Origin: Sphingomonas sp.
GTDB lineage: Bacteria > Pseudomonadota > Alphaproteobacteria > Sphingomonadales > Sphingomonadaceae
Direction: 5' to 3'
NCBI GenBank assembly: GCA_030146605.1
Contig: JASLBO010000188.1
Coordinates: forward strand, 1-9,159
Length of the DNA stretch: 9,159 nt
The notes below the pieces were generated by a model. That model was not told the DNA's origin. It searched no databases and saw only the letters and a list, made by a program, of their open reading frames with translations. A program made the translations under genes and the position numbers. The first letter of the stretch is position 1, and the number at the start of each line of letters is the position of its first letter. Of this stretch, positions 1 through 6,790 are shown piece by piece.

Positions 1-1
1 C

Positions 2-475
2 ACCGCGACCGGCAATGCCGATGTGATCACCGCCGATCACATGAAGGCGATGAAGCCGATGTCGATCGTCTGCAACATCGGCCATTTCGACAGCGAGATC
101 CAGATCGCCGCGCTCTCGAACTATGAGTGGGACGAAGTGAAGCCGGGCACCGACCTGGTCAAGTTCCCCGACGGCAAGCAGATCATCATCCTCGCCAAGG
201 GTCGCCTCGTGAACCTCGGCTGCGCGACCGGCCACCCGTCGTTCGTGATGTCGGCGTCGTTCACCAACCAGACGCTGGCGCAGATCGAGCTCTTCACAAA
301 GGGTGAGAACTACAAGAACGAAGTGTATGTCCTGCCGAAGCATCTCGACGAGAAGGTGGCGGCTTTGCATCTCGAGAAGCTCGGCGTGAAGCTCTCGAAG
401 CTGACGAGCAAGCAGGCCGGCTATATCGGCGTGCCGGTCGAAGGGCCGTTCAAGCCGGATCACTATCGCTACTGA
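2..475 (+). CDS. ahcY: Adenosylhomocysteinase (SAH hydrolase), C-terminal part, 5' truncated
   Basis: S-adenosylhomocysteine hydrolase cleaves the by-product of SAM-dependent methylation to adenosine and homocysteine, using tightly bound NAD in the cytosol. The window opens inside the gene, so only the last 157 codons are visible (frame beginning at base 2), about a third of the family's usual 430-470 residues. Diagnostic segments are TGNADVIT at the very start, [10 protein letters not shown] (NAD-site region), the [16 protein letters not shown] block with the conserved histidine near the substrate, and the C-terminal KPDHYRY, which in this family reaches into the NAD site of the neighbouring subunit. 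The C-terminus is complete and the gene is followed 24 bases later by a strong hairpin terminator, so it is transcriptionally separate from the receptor gene downstream. Identity is firm. The start and promoter lie outside the window. Confidence 0.97.
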   Translation, partial: TATGNADVITADHMKAMKPMSIVCNIGHFDSEIQIAALSNYEWDEVKPGTDLVKFPDGKQIIILAKGRLVNLGCATGHPSFVMSASFTNQTLAQIELFTKGENYKNEVYVLPKHLDEKVAALHLEKLGVKLSKLTSKQAGYIGVPVEGPFKPDHYRY

Positions 476-499
476 GGCTTTCGGGCATCACCTGCCTAT

Positions 500-538
500 G
501 GGCCGCGTCTCCACCGGGAGGCGCGGCCCTTGTCGTTG
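500..538 (+). terminator. Intrinsic terminator after ahcY
   Basis: A 13-bp stem (500-512 with 517-529, containing one G-U pair at 508/521) closes a 4-base loop (accg, 513-516). It is followed by the T-rich tract ttgtcgtt. It begins 24 bases after the ahcY stop codon and isolates ahcY from the TonB-dependent receptor gene. Confidence 0.85.
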
Positions 539-549
539 GAGGCGAAGCC

Positions 550-573
550 ATGTGTTGCACGAATGCGACACAT
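550..573. promoter_or_regulatory. Imperfect palindrome upstream of the TonB-dependent receptor (candidate operator)
   Basis: The half-sites atgtgttgca (550-559) and tgcgacacat (564-573) are reverse complements except for one position, and are separated by cgaa. The site lies about 100 bases before the receptor start and just after the ahcY terminator, where a promoter or operator is expected. No T-tract follows, so it is not a terminator. A -35-like ttgcac (555-560) lies within it, but no convincing -10 box sits at the right spacing. It could be a repressor or activator site for the receptor gene, or a 5'-leader hairpin. The binding protein is not known to me. Confidence 0.45.
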
Positions 574-673
574 TGCCGAAAACGCCCGCCGCTCCCGGGG
601 CTGCCGGGATCGGACATGCGGCAGAAACGTCACTGGAGGACCCGCACCGCCTGTTTTCGCGTAAGGATGTTCC

Positions 674-3600
674 ATGGCGTATCCCGTTCTCCGCTCGCGC
701 GGATTGCTTTCGGTTTCGGCAGCCGCGCTGTCGCTTGCATTGCTCGTTCCGGCGCATGCCCAGACCGCCGCTCCGGGCCAGCCCGACGACAATGTTCCCG
801 AATCGACTGTCGCCAACGACCCGCAGAGCGAGCAGGCGGAGGAGGCTACGGAGGTCGTCGTGACCGGCTCGCGCATCCGCGTCACGCCCGGCTTCGACAC
901 GCCGAACCCGGTGGTGTCGCTGAGTGCCGAGACGATCCAGTCCTCGGGCACCACCAATTTGACCGACTTCCTCACCAGCTATCCGGCGCTGCAGGGCTCG
1001 TCGAGCTCGGCGGACAATTCGGGCAGCGGCGCGGGCATCGGCGCTACCGGGCTCAACCTGCTCGACCTGCGCAACCTCGGCACCGAGCGGACTCTGGTGC
1101 TGGTCGACGGGCGCCGCCACGTCGCGGGCCTTCCCGGCAGCGCCGCGGTCGACATCAACACGATCCCGAACGATCTGGTCGAGCGAGTCGAAGTGCTGAC
1201 CGGCGGCGCCTCGGCGATCTACGGCGCCGACGGCGTGACCGGGGTGGTCAACTTCATCCTCAAAAAGGATTTCGAAGGCCTCACCGCGCGCGCGCAGGCG
1301 GGCATCTCCGAATTTGGCGATGCCGGGCAGCGGCTGATCTCGGTCACCGCAGGCAAGAATTTCGCCGGGGGCCGCGGCAATTTCGCGCTGGCGTATGAAT
1401 ATGCGTCCGAGGACCGGCTGCAGGAGCGCGACCGCAAGCGCCTGAGCGGCACCGCCCGCACCGGCTTCTACCTCAATCCCGACGATCCCGAGAACCAGTC
1501 GGGCTATACCGGCGGCGCGACCAACGGCATTCCCGACAATGTCCCGCTCACCGACGTCCGCTATTTCGATACCAACCGCGAGGGCGGCATCGACGTCAAC
1601 GCCGATGGCTTCCCCGATTATTTCGTCGGCTTCGGCGGCGGACTGACGGCCTATGATCCGGGCCGCTTCGTGCCCAATTTCTACCAGCAGGGCGGCAACG
1701 GCACCGCGATCTCGGACTATACCAACGATCTGCTGCCCGACGTCCGCCGTCATGTCGCCAATGCGATCGCGCATTTCGACGTGTCGGATAAGCTGACGAT
1801 CTTTGCCGAGGGCAAATACGCCAACACGCGCAGTTACTCGCTCGGCCAGCCGACCTATGACTATTATCTGCTGACCCAGCCGGACAATCCGTACCTGCCG
1901 GCGGGGGCGCTCGCTGCCAATCTGGCCGCGACGGCTGCCGGGGCATGCGACGATCCCGACACGGGCGACCTCGAAGCCTGCGAGATCCTCGTCAACCGCG
2001 ATAATTTCGATCTGGGCCGGCGTGGCGAGGACATCACCCGCGAGACGTGGCGGGGCGTGATCGGCGTGCGCGGCGAGCTGAGCAGCCACCTCAATTACGA
2101 GGCGTCGTACACCTACGGGCGCACCGACGTGACCAGCCGCTATGTCGGCGACATCCTCGACGACCGCTTCTATGCGGCGATCGATGTGGTGCAGGGCCCC
2201 AACGGCCCGACCTGCCGGGTCAATGTCGATCCCGCCGCGGTTCCGAACCAGCCGTACAATTCGACGCGCGAGGTGTTCGAACCGACGACCTTCGCGGCCG
2301 GGCAGTGCATCCCGCTCAACATCTTCGGCGAGAACCAGAACAGCCAGGCGGCGCTCGACTGGATCCGCACCGACACCACCGATCGCGCGCGGATCGAGCA
2401 GCACGTCGCCAGCGCCTATCTGTCGGGCGATCTCGGCGGGCTGTTCACGCTTCCGGGCGGCGCGGTCGCCTTCTCGGTGGGCGGCGAATATCGCAAGGAG
2501 AAGAGCCGTTTCGTTCCCGACGAGATCGCGGCGCAGGGGCTTACCTTCACCAACGCGCTCAGCACCGATGCGGGCGAATATGACGTCAAGGAAGTGTTCG
2601 GCGAGTTGCGCATTCCGCTGATCCGCAACGGCTTCGTGCATCAGCTGGAGGTTGGCGGGGCGGTCCGTTATTCGGATTATTCGACGATCGGCAACACGAC
2701 TTCGTGGAAGGTCGACGGCAGCTTCGCGCCGGTACGCGACATCACGTTCACCGGCACCTATTCGAAGGCGGTGCGCGCGCCGAATATCGGCGAATTGTTC
2801 TCGGGGCTGTCGCAGACCTTCGAGTTCATCACCGATCCGTGCAACACCAACGAACTGCCCAACGGCACCCAATATCGTGCGGCCAATTGCGCGGCGCTGC
2901 TGGGTGGGCTCGGCGCGGATGCGACGACGTTCCGCGATACGCGCTCGTCGAACATTCCCGGCTTCTCGGGGGGCAATGCCAATCTGCGCCAGGAAGAAGC
3001 GACGACGTGGACGGTGGGTGCAATCGTGCAGCCGCGCTTCGTCCCCGGCCTGTCGCTGCGCGCCGACTGGTATGACATCCGACTCGAGAACGCGATCAAC
3101 ACCGTCGCGCCCGAGCAGATCGCCCAGCTCTGCGTCGATCAGCCGACTCTCGACAATGTCTTCTGCGGCGGGATCGTGCGCCAGAATGGCGGGGCGACCC
3201 CCGGCTTCATCACCGGCTTCACGGTGACGCCGCAGAACGTCGCGCAGTTCCGCACCGCGGGGCTCGACGTCAATCTGAACTACCGGCTGCGCACGGACTC
3301 GCTGGGCACGTTCAACCTCTCGGTGGTCGGCAATTATCTCGACCGGCTGGAGTTCGTCGGCACGCCCGGCGCCGACGTGACCAACCGCCGCCAGGAGAGC
3401 CTGTACCGTGCGCCAAAGTACACCGTGACCGGCGACCTGACCTGGCAGAAGGGGCCGGTGACGATCAACTACGGCATCCAGTGGTTCGACAAGACGCTGC
3501 GCTTCAGCAACCTCGAGGTCGAGGGCAATGAGGACATCGTCGCCCCCGAATATTTCTGGCTCAAGCAGCGCTGGCAGCATGACGTCTATGCGAGCTTCGA

Positions 3601-3733
3601 CGTCAGCGACCAGTTCCAGATCTATGGCGGCGTGAACAACGTGTTCGGCCAGCGGCCCGATATCGGCACGACCACCTATCCGGTCAGCTCGGTGGGCCGG
3701 TTCGGCTTCGTCGGCGCGCGGATGAAGCTCTGA
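674..3733 (+). CDS. TonB-dependent outer-membrane receptor (plug plus 22-strand barrel type)
   Basis: This 1019-residue protein is an outer-membrane active transporter that takes up a scarce ligand using TonB-ExbBD energy. The start is ATG 674, with taagga (662-667) six bases before it. Residues 1-29 form a Sec signal peptide (Arg-containing n-region, hydrophobic core, AHA cleavage site before Gln30). A TonB-box-like EVVVTGSRI lies at about 60-68. The plug domain (about 76-195) carries NLGTERTLVLVDGRR and the end-of-plug pattern VERVEVLTGGASAIYGADGVTGVVNF. The rest is barrel, ending in a short aromatic/hydrophobic strand closed by Leu rather than the usual Phe. Eight cysteines fall in four close pairs (425/436, 514/545, 723/739, 820/831), as expected for disulfides in surface loops. 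A calcium-loop-like DVNADGFPD sits at 307-315. The substrate cannot be told: there is no neighbouring hydrolase, FecR or sigma factor gene. It is transcribed alone, flanked by terminators. Confidence 0.93.
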   Translation: MAYPVLRSRGLLSVSAAALSLALLVPAHAQTAAPGQPDDNVPESTVANDPQSEQAEEATEVVVTGSRIRVTPGFDTPNPVVSLSAETIQSSGTTNLTDFLTSYPALQGSSSSADNSGSGAGIGATGLNLLDLRNLGTERTLVLVDGRRHVAGLPGSAAVDINTIPNDLVERVEVLTGGASAIYGADGVTGVVNFILKKDFEGLTARAQAGISEFGDAGQRLISVTAGKNFAGGRGNFALAYEYASEDRLQERDRKRLSGTARTGFYLNPDDPENQSGYTGGATNGIPDNVPLTDVRYFDTNREGGIDVNADGFPDYFVGFGGGLTAYDPGRFVPNFYQQGGNGTAISDYTNDLLPDVRRHVANAIAHFDVSDKLTIFAEGKYANTRSYSLGQPTYDYYLLTQPDNPYLPAGALAANLAATAAGACDDPDTGDLEACEILVNRDNFDLGRRGEDITRETWRGVIGVRGELSSHLNYEASYTYGRTDVTSRYVGDILDDRFYAAIDVVQGPNGPTCRVNVDPAAVPNQPYNSTREVFEPTTFAAGQCIPLNIFGENQNSQAALDWIRTDTTDRARIEQHVASAYLSGDLGGLFTLPGGAVAFSVGGEYRKEKSRFVPDEIAAQGLTFTNALSTDAGEYDVKEVFGELRIPLIRNGFVHQLEVGGAVRYSDYSTIGNTTSWKVDGSFAPVRDITFTGTYSKAVRAPNIGELFSGLSQTFEFITDPCNTNELPNGTQYRAANCAALLGGLGADATTFRDTRSSNIPGFSGGNANLRQEEATTWTVGAIVQPRFVPGLSLRADWYDIRLENAINTVAPEQIAQLCVDQPTLDNVFCGGIVRQNGGATPGFITGFTVTPQNVAQFRTAGLDVNLNYRLRTDSLGTFNLSVVGNYLDRLEFVGTPGADVTNRRQESLYRAPKYTVTGDLTWQKGPVTINYGIQWFDKTLRFSNLEVEGNEDIVAPEYFWLKQRWQHDVYASFDVSDQFQIYGGVNNVFGQRPDIGTTTYPVSSVGRFGFVGARMKL

Positions 3734-3750
3734 ACTGCGAAGGCAGTTCA
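3731..3750 (+). other. Hairpin overlapping the receptor stop codon
   Basis: A perfect 8-bp inverted repeat, tgaactgc (3731-3738) and gcagttca (3743-3750), encloses a 4-base loop. The stop codon TGA is the first three bases of the stem. No T-tract follows. It may protect the mRNA 3' end together with the terminator 17 bases downstream, or simply be chance. Its perfection is visible in the sequence; the role is inference. Confidence 0.45.
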
Positions 3751-3766
3751 ATCTGGAAGAGAAGTG

Positions 3767-3798
3767 AAGGGTCCGGCGAAAGCCGGGCCCTTTTCCTT
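3767..3798 (+). terminator. Intrinsic terminator after the TonB-dependent receptor
   Basis: An 11-bp stem (3767-3777 with 3782-3792, one U-G pair) closes a stable GAAA tetraloop (3778-3781), and the 3' arm runs into ttttcctt. It is a textbook Rho-independent terminator, and it ends immediately before the GGAAC promoter element of the next transcription unit. Confidence 0.92.
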
Positions 3799-3799
3799 G

Positions 3800-3825
3800 G
3801 GAACGTCGCTCGCCGGAGCCACGTT
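3800..3825 (+). promoter_or_regulatory. EcfG-type (general stress response) promoter
   Basis: GGAAC at 3800-3804 and CGTT at 3822-3825 are separated by exactly 17 bases. This matches the known alphaproteobacterial EcfG consensus GGAAC-N16/17-CGTT, including that reported for Sphingomonas. A transcript beginning about 7 bases past the -10 box would have a leader of roughly 20 bases before ATG 3852, with the ribosome site aagggag (3838-3844) inside it. Position, orientation and spacing all fit, and the element begins two bases after the preceding terminator. It therefore probably drives the small exported protein and perhaps the small frame after it. Confidence 0.75.
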
Positions 3826-3851
3826 ATTCGCTCCGACAAGGGAGCAGTACG

Positions 3852-4112
3852 ATGCGACGGGCGATTGCGAAACTGGCGCTGGGGTGCGCCGGCATCGGGA
3901 TGTGCGGCAGTCTGGCGGGCGTCGGGCTCGCCAACTACGCCGCTTCCGGCTCGTTCGAATTCTACAGGCAGCAGGGGCTGGCGGACTGGCAGCAGGACCG
4001 TCCTTCCGAGCCGGCCGGCGTTTGGACCGCCGATCCGGCATTTGCGTCGGACCGTCGCGCGGGGCCTGAGGAGCTTGCGCCCGAGGAGGCACTTGCCTCG
4101 TTGAACCGCTGA
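3852..4112 (+). CDS. Small exported or membrane-anchored protein of unknown function, predicted stress-regulated
   Basis: An 86-residue protein that I do not recognise as a named family. The start is ATG 3852 with aagggag (3838-3844) seven bases upstream. Residues 1-8 are basic (MRRAIAKL). A Gly/Ala-rich hydrophobic stretch follows at about 8-28, which looks like a Sec signal peptide or a single membrane anchor. There is no proper lipobox (the Cys at about 18 follows Met). The remaining 55 or so residues are polar and acidic, starting with an aromatic segment (SFEFYRQQGLADWQQD) and ending in a Pro/Glu-rich tail. The mature part would sit in the periplasm. A near-consensus EcfG promoter sits 26 bases upstream, so induction by the general stress response is likely. 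The function is unknown, and I see no catalytic motif. Confidence 0.75.
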   Translation: MRRAIAKLALGCAGIGMCGSLAGVGLANYAASGSFEFYRQQGLADWQQDRPSEPAGVWTADPAFASDRRAGPEELAPEEALASLNR

Positions 4113-4115
4113 CTT

Positions 4116-4355
4116 GTGAAGAATGGCCAAACCAACCACGATGCCCTGCGTGCGCGGGAAAGGATTGCCGAGATCCTGCGTACGGCCATGGGCGATCCCG
4201 AGGAGGATGGGCTTGAAGACGAGACGCGGCGGCTGATGCTGCACCTGTCGATCGATCAGCCCGAGGCCACTGCGGCACCGCCCGAGCCTACGGTTGCGGT
4301 TTCGCGGCGCACGCCTTTGCTGCAGCGGCTGCTGCGCAGGCGAAGCGACACATAG
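4116..4355 (+). CDS. Small hypothetical protein, possibly coupled to the preceding gene
   Basis: A 79-residue frame beginning at GTG 4116, three bases after the UGA of the previous gene and in the same reading frame. The product is soluble. It has an N-terminal helix-forming stretch (ALRARERIAEILRTAM), an acidic middle (GDPEEDGLEDETRRLMLHL), a Pro/Ala linker and a basic tail (LLQRLLRRRSDT) that could lie against a membrane or nucleic acid. Third codon positions are mostly G or C, as in neighbouring genes, which supports real coding. No ribosome site lies at normal spacing. An aggagg at 4084-4089 is 26 bases away and partly inside a 5-bp hairpin (4086-4090/4095-4099), so translation may depend on coupling or on UGA readthrough. 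No family recognised. It is not a NepR-type anti-sigma factor by its visible sequence. Confidence 0.5.
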   Translation: MKNGQTNHDALRARERIAEILRTAMGDPEEDGLEDETRRLMLHLSIDQPEATAAPPEPTVAVSRRTPLLQRLLRRRSDT

Positions 4356-4411
4356 GCGACTAAACCACCAAGCCGCTTCCCGATCCGCGACGCTTTGCCT
4401 AAGGGTTGGCG

Positions 4412-4447
4412 ATGATGGCACAGCGAAGCCGTGGAGTGGCGGGTTGA
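4412..4447 (+). CDS. Possible 11-codon leader ORF overlapping the divL start
   Basis: ATG 4412 opens a short frame encoding MMAQRSRGVAG. It has a well-placed ribosome site, taaggg (4400-4405), six bases upstream. Its stop TGA (4445-4447) overlaps the probable TTG start of the large gene (4444-4446) in the arrangement TTGA. It is therefore well placed to deliver ribosomes to the weak TTG start by termination-reinitiation. Alternatively, if one base were missing near 4441-4443, the same ATG would be the true start of the large protein. The sequence alone does not decide between these. Confidence 0.4.
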   Translation: MMAQRSRGVAG

Positions 4448-6780
4448 TCGAGCTTCCGCAATCGGCGGCGATAGTGGCGGGGGCGGTGCTCGCCTTGCTG
4501 CTGTTCGGCGCGACATGGATGCTGTTCGCCGGGCTGCGGGCACGCGCGGAAGCGCGCGAGGCGACCGATCACAACAGCCGACTGACTGCATTGCTGGCGA
4601 GTTCGCCCGCGCAAGCGATGGTCGTCCGTCCCGACGGCCGCGTCGAGGTGCCGCGACGGCTGGCCGACTGGCTCGGTCTCGATCTGCTGCCGCGCGAGCT
4701 CTCGGACCTTGCCGGGATCGAGAGCGGGCTGGTCGCTGGCGATGCCGAGGCACTCGAAAACTATGTGATGGCCGCGCAGAAAGCCGGGCAGCCGTTCAGC
4801 CTGCCGGTGCGCGCGCAGGGATCGGAACGCGCGCTGATGGTGATCGGCGAGCGCGCGCCCGAGGCAGCGCGCGGGCAGAGCGGCGTGATCTTGTGGTTTC
4901 TCGACGCGACCGAGAGCCAGAGCGAGATCGATCGCCTCCAACGCGAGACGACGCGGCTGCGCGCCGCTTTCGATGCGCTGACCGCGCTCATCGAAACGGC
5001 GCCGATGCCGATGTGGTATCGCGGCCCCGATCTCAAGCTGCTGATGGTCAATTCCGCCTATGTCCGCGCAGTCGAGGGCGGCAATAGCGAGGACGTGGTG
5101 GCGCACGGGCTTGAGCTGGTCGAAGGCGCCGGACTGGGCGGGCCGCTGGCCAATGCGGCGATCGCGCGCGACACCGGCGAGGCGCAGACCGCGGCGATGC
5201 CGGCGACGATCGGCGGCGCGCGGCGGATGCTGCGGCTCCACGACGTGCCATTGCCGACCGGCGGCGTCGCCGGCTTTGCAGTCGATATCGAGGATTACGA
5301 GCAGCTGCGCGGCGGGCTCAAGCGCTTCGGCGAGGCGCAGCGCGCGATGCTCGACCGGCTTTCGGCGGGCGTGGCGCAATTCGCGCCCGATCGCAGCCTG
5401 GCGTTCTGCAACCAGCCGTTCCGGCGGATGTTCGCGATGAAGGTCGAGTGGCTCGCCGATCGCCCCGAATTCGATCGCGTGCTCGATCGCATGCGCGAGG
5501 CCAATCGCGTGCCCGAAGTGCGCGACTATCCGGCGTGGAAGGCCGAGCGCCGCGAATGGTTCACCGCGCCCGACGCAGTGGAGGAGATATGGAGCGTCGC
5601 GGGGACGCATCTGCGCGTCGTCGCCCAGCCGCTGCCCGAGGGCGGGCTGCTGCTGATCTTCGAGGACCGCACCCAGCAATTCGAGCTGCAGCGCGAGCAT
5701 GGCGAGATGCAGCAGGTCCGCACCGCGACGCTGGAGAGCCTTGCCGAAGCCGTGGGGGTGTTCGGCAAGGGGCGGCTGCAATTGTGGAACCGCAAGTTCC
5801 GCCAGGTGTGGGGCTTCGAGGATGCGTTTCTCGACGGGCATCCGCAGATCGGCCAATTGGTGAAAGCCGTCGGGTCGAAGCTCGCCAATCCGGCGCGTGC
5901 CGAAGTGCTGGGCGACCTGATCCGGCTGGCGGCGAAGGACCGGCAGACGCGCGGCAGCACGGTGGCGTTCGCCGACGGGCGGCATTTCGACGTGACCGCG
6001 GTGCCTTTGCCCGACGGCAACGCGCTGGTGACGATGCTCGACACCACCGACCATCACCGCGCCGAGCGGGCGCTGCGCGACCGCAACGAGGCGCTCGAGA
6101 CGGCGGACCAGGTCAAGACCGCGTTCGTCGCCAATATGAGCTACGAGCTGCGCACCCCGCTGACGTCGATCAAGGGCTTCACCGAGATGCTGCATGGCGG
6201 CTTCGCGGGGCGGCTGACCAAGAACGCCGTCGAATATACCGAGGCGATCCTGACTTCGGTGGATCGGCTGAGCGCGTTGGTCGACGATGTGCTCGATCTG
6301 ACCCAGAGCGAAGGCGCGCCGCTGGAGAAGGTGCCGGTCGATCTCGAACTGGCGGCCAATGCCGCCGCCGAGGCGATCGCGCCGCTCGCCAAGGCCAAGA
6401 AGATCGAATTGGTGGTCGAGGATGCCGGGACCGCCGGCAGCGTGACCGGCGATTTGCGGCGGCTGCGCCAGGTGATCGAGCATCTGCTGCGCCACGCGGT
6501 GGCCTGCACACCCGAGAATGGGCGAGTGCTGCTCCATCTCGACGGCAATGAGCGGGTGGCGCGGGTGATCGTCTCGGACGACGGGCCGGGGATGAGCCCG
6601 GACGCAGTGCGCCGCGCATTCGACAGTTTCGCGCAGCATGGGATTTCACGCAGCGGCGAGCGCGCGCTGGGGCTGGGCATGCCGCTGGCGAAGCAGTTCG
6701 TCGAGGCGCATGGCGGGCGGATCGAATTGATCTCCGAGCCGGGGGCGGGGACGCTGGTGACGGTGGAGCTGCCACGGTGA
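4444..6780 (+). CDS. divL: DivL-like multi-PAS tyrosine-bearing pseudo-histidine kinase
   Basis: Probable cell-cycle signalling protein. In Caulobacter, DivL (about 770 residues) modulates the CckA kinase in response to DivK, upstream of CtrA. Here the product is 778 residues with start TTG 4444 and ggag at 4433-4436. No in-frame ATG precedes the membrane segment, and upstream extensions overlap the small gene. Residues about 8-29 form one transmembrane helix. Four PAS-like blocks follow at roughly 45-155, 175-290, 300-415 and 425-535, then the HisKA region and an ATPase domain (about 655-778). The phospho-acceptor position reads NMSYELRTPL, so Tyr567 replaces His, the DivL hallmark. The N-box reads HLLRHAV, with His684 where the Mg-binding Asn belongs. 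The G1 box DDGPG (712-716) and G2 box LGLGMP (742-747) are kept. No response-regulator gene is adjacent. It probably acts as a scaffold or sensor rather than a kinase. Family assignment is strong; the exact start is less sure. Confidence 0.87.
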   Translation: MIELPQSAAIVAGAVLALLLFGATWMLFAGLRARAEAREATDHNSRLTALLASSPAQAMVVRPDGRVEVPRRLADWLGLDLLPRELSDLAGIESGLVAGDAEALENYVMAAQKAGQPFSLPVRAQGSERALMVIGERAPEAARGQSGVILWFLDATESQSEIDRLQRETTRLRAAFDALTALIETAPMPMWYRGPDLKLLMVNSAYVRAVEGGNSEDVVAHGLELVEGAGLGGPLANAAIARDTGEAQTAAMPATIGGARRMLRLHDVPLPTGGVAGFAVDIEDYEQLRGGLKRFGEAQRAMLDRLSAGVAQFAPDRSLAFCNQPFRRMFAMKVEWLADRPEFDRVLDRMREANRVPEVRDYPAWKAERREWFTAPDAVEEIWSVAGTHLRVVAQPLPEGGLLLIFEDRTQQFELQREHGEMQQVRTATLESLAEAVGVFGKGRLQLWNRKFRQVWGFEDAFLDGHPQIGQLVKAVGSKLANPARAEVLGDLIRLAAKDRQTRGSTVAFADGRHFDVTAVPLPDGNALVTMLDTTDHHRAERALRDRNEALETADQVKTAFVANMSYELRTPLTSIKGFTEMLHGGFAGRLTKNAVEYTEAILTSVDRLSALVDDVLDLTQSEGAPLEKVPVDLELAANAAAEAIAPLAKAKKIELVVEDAGTAGSVTGDLRRLRQVIEHLLRHAVACTPENGRVLLHLDGNERVARVIVSDDGPGMSPDAVRRAFDSFAQHGISRSGERALGLGMPLAKQFVEAHGGRIELISEPGAGTLVTVELPR

Positions 6781-6790
6781 AGGACCTTGC

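Noticed and set aside
555..583. Sigma-70-like promoter (ttgcac as -35) before the receptor
   Set aside because: At 17-18 bases downstream the sequence is gaaaac/aaaacg, which is too poor a -10 match to call.
550..1398. Plus-strand frame from ATG 550 with ggagg upstream (538-541)
   Set aside because: It has an attractive ribosome site but then runs out of frame through the receptor signal peptide and plug with Arg-rich nonsense. Its ATG is part of the palindrome.
488..3751. Minus-strand open frame of 1087 codons opposite the receptor gene
   Set aside because: It is Arg/Ala/Asp-rich low-information protein with no signal or motif. It mirrors the GC-rich codon pattern of the clearly real TonB-dependent receptor on the + strand.
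4294..4443. Upstream extension of the DivL-like protein to TTG 4294
   Set aside because: The extra 50 residues are Arg/Cys-rich, overlap the small gene ending at 4355 and precede the membrane helix without purpose. TTG 4444 has a ribosome site at proper spacing.
4826..4850. Other GGAAC occurrences inside coding sequence as EcfG promoters (also near 5787 and 7296)
   Set aside because: None has CGTT at 16-17 bases spacing, and all lie within genes.
4399..6639. Minus-strand open frame of 746 codons opposite divL
   Set aside because: It is a composition shadow rich in Arg, His and Gln without domain motifs. The + strand carries unmistakable kinase-fold boxes.
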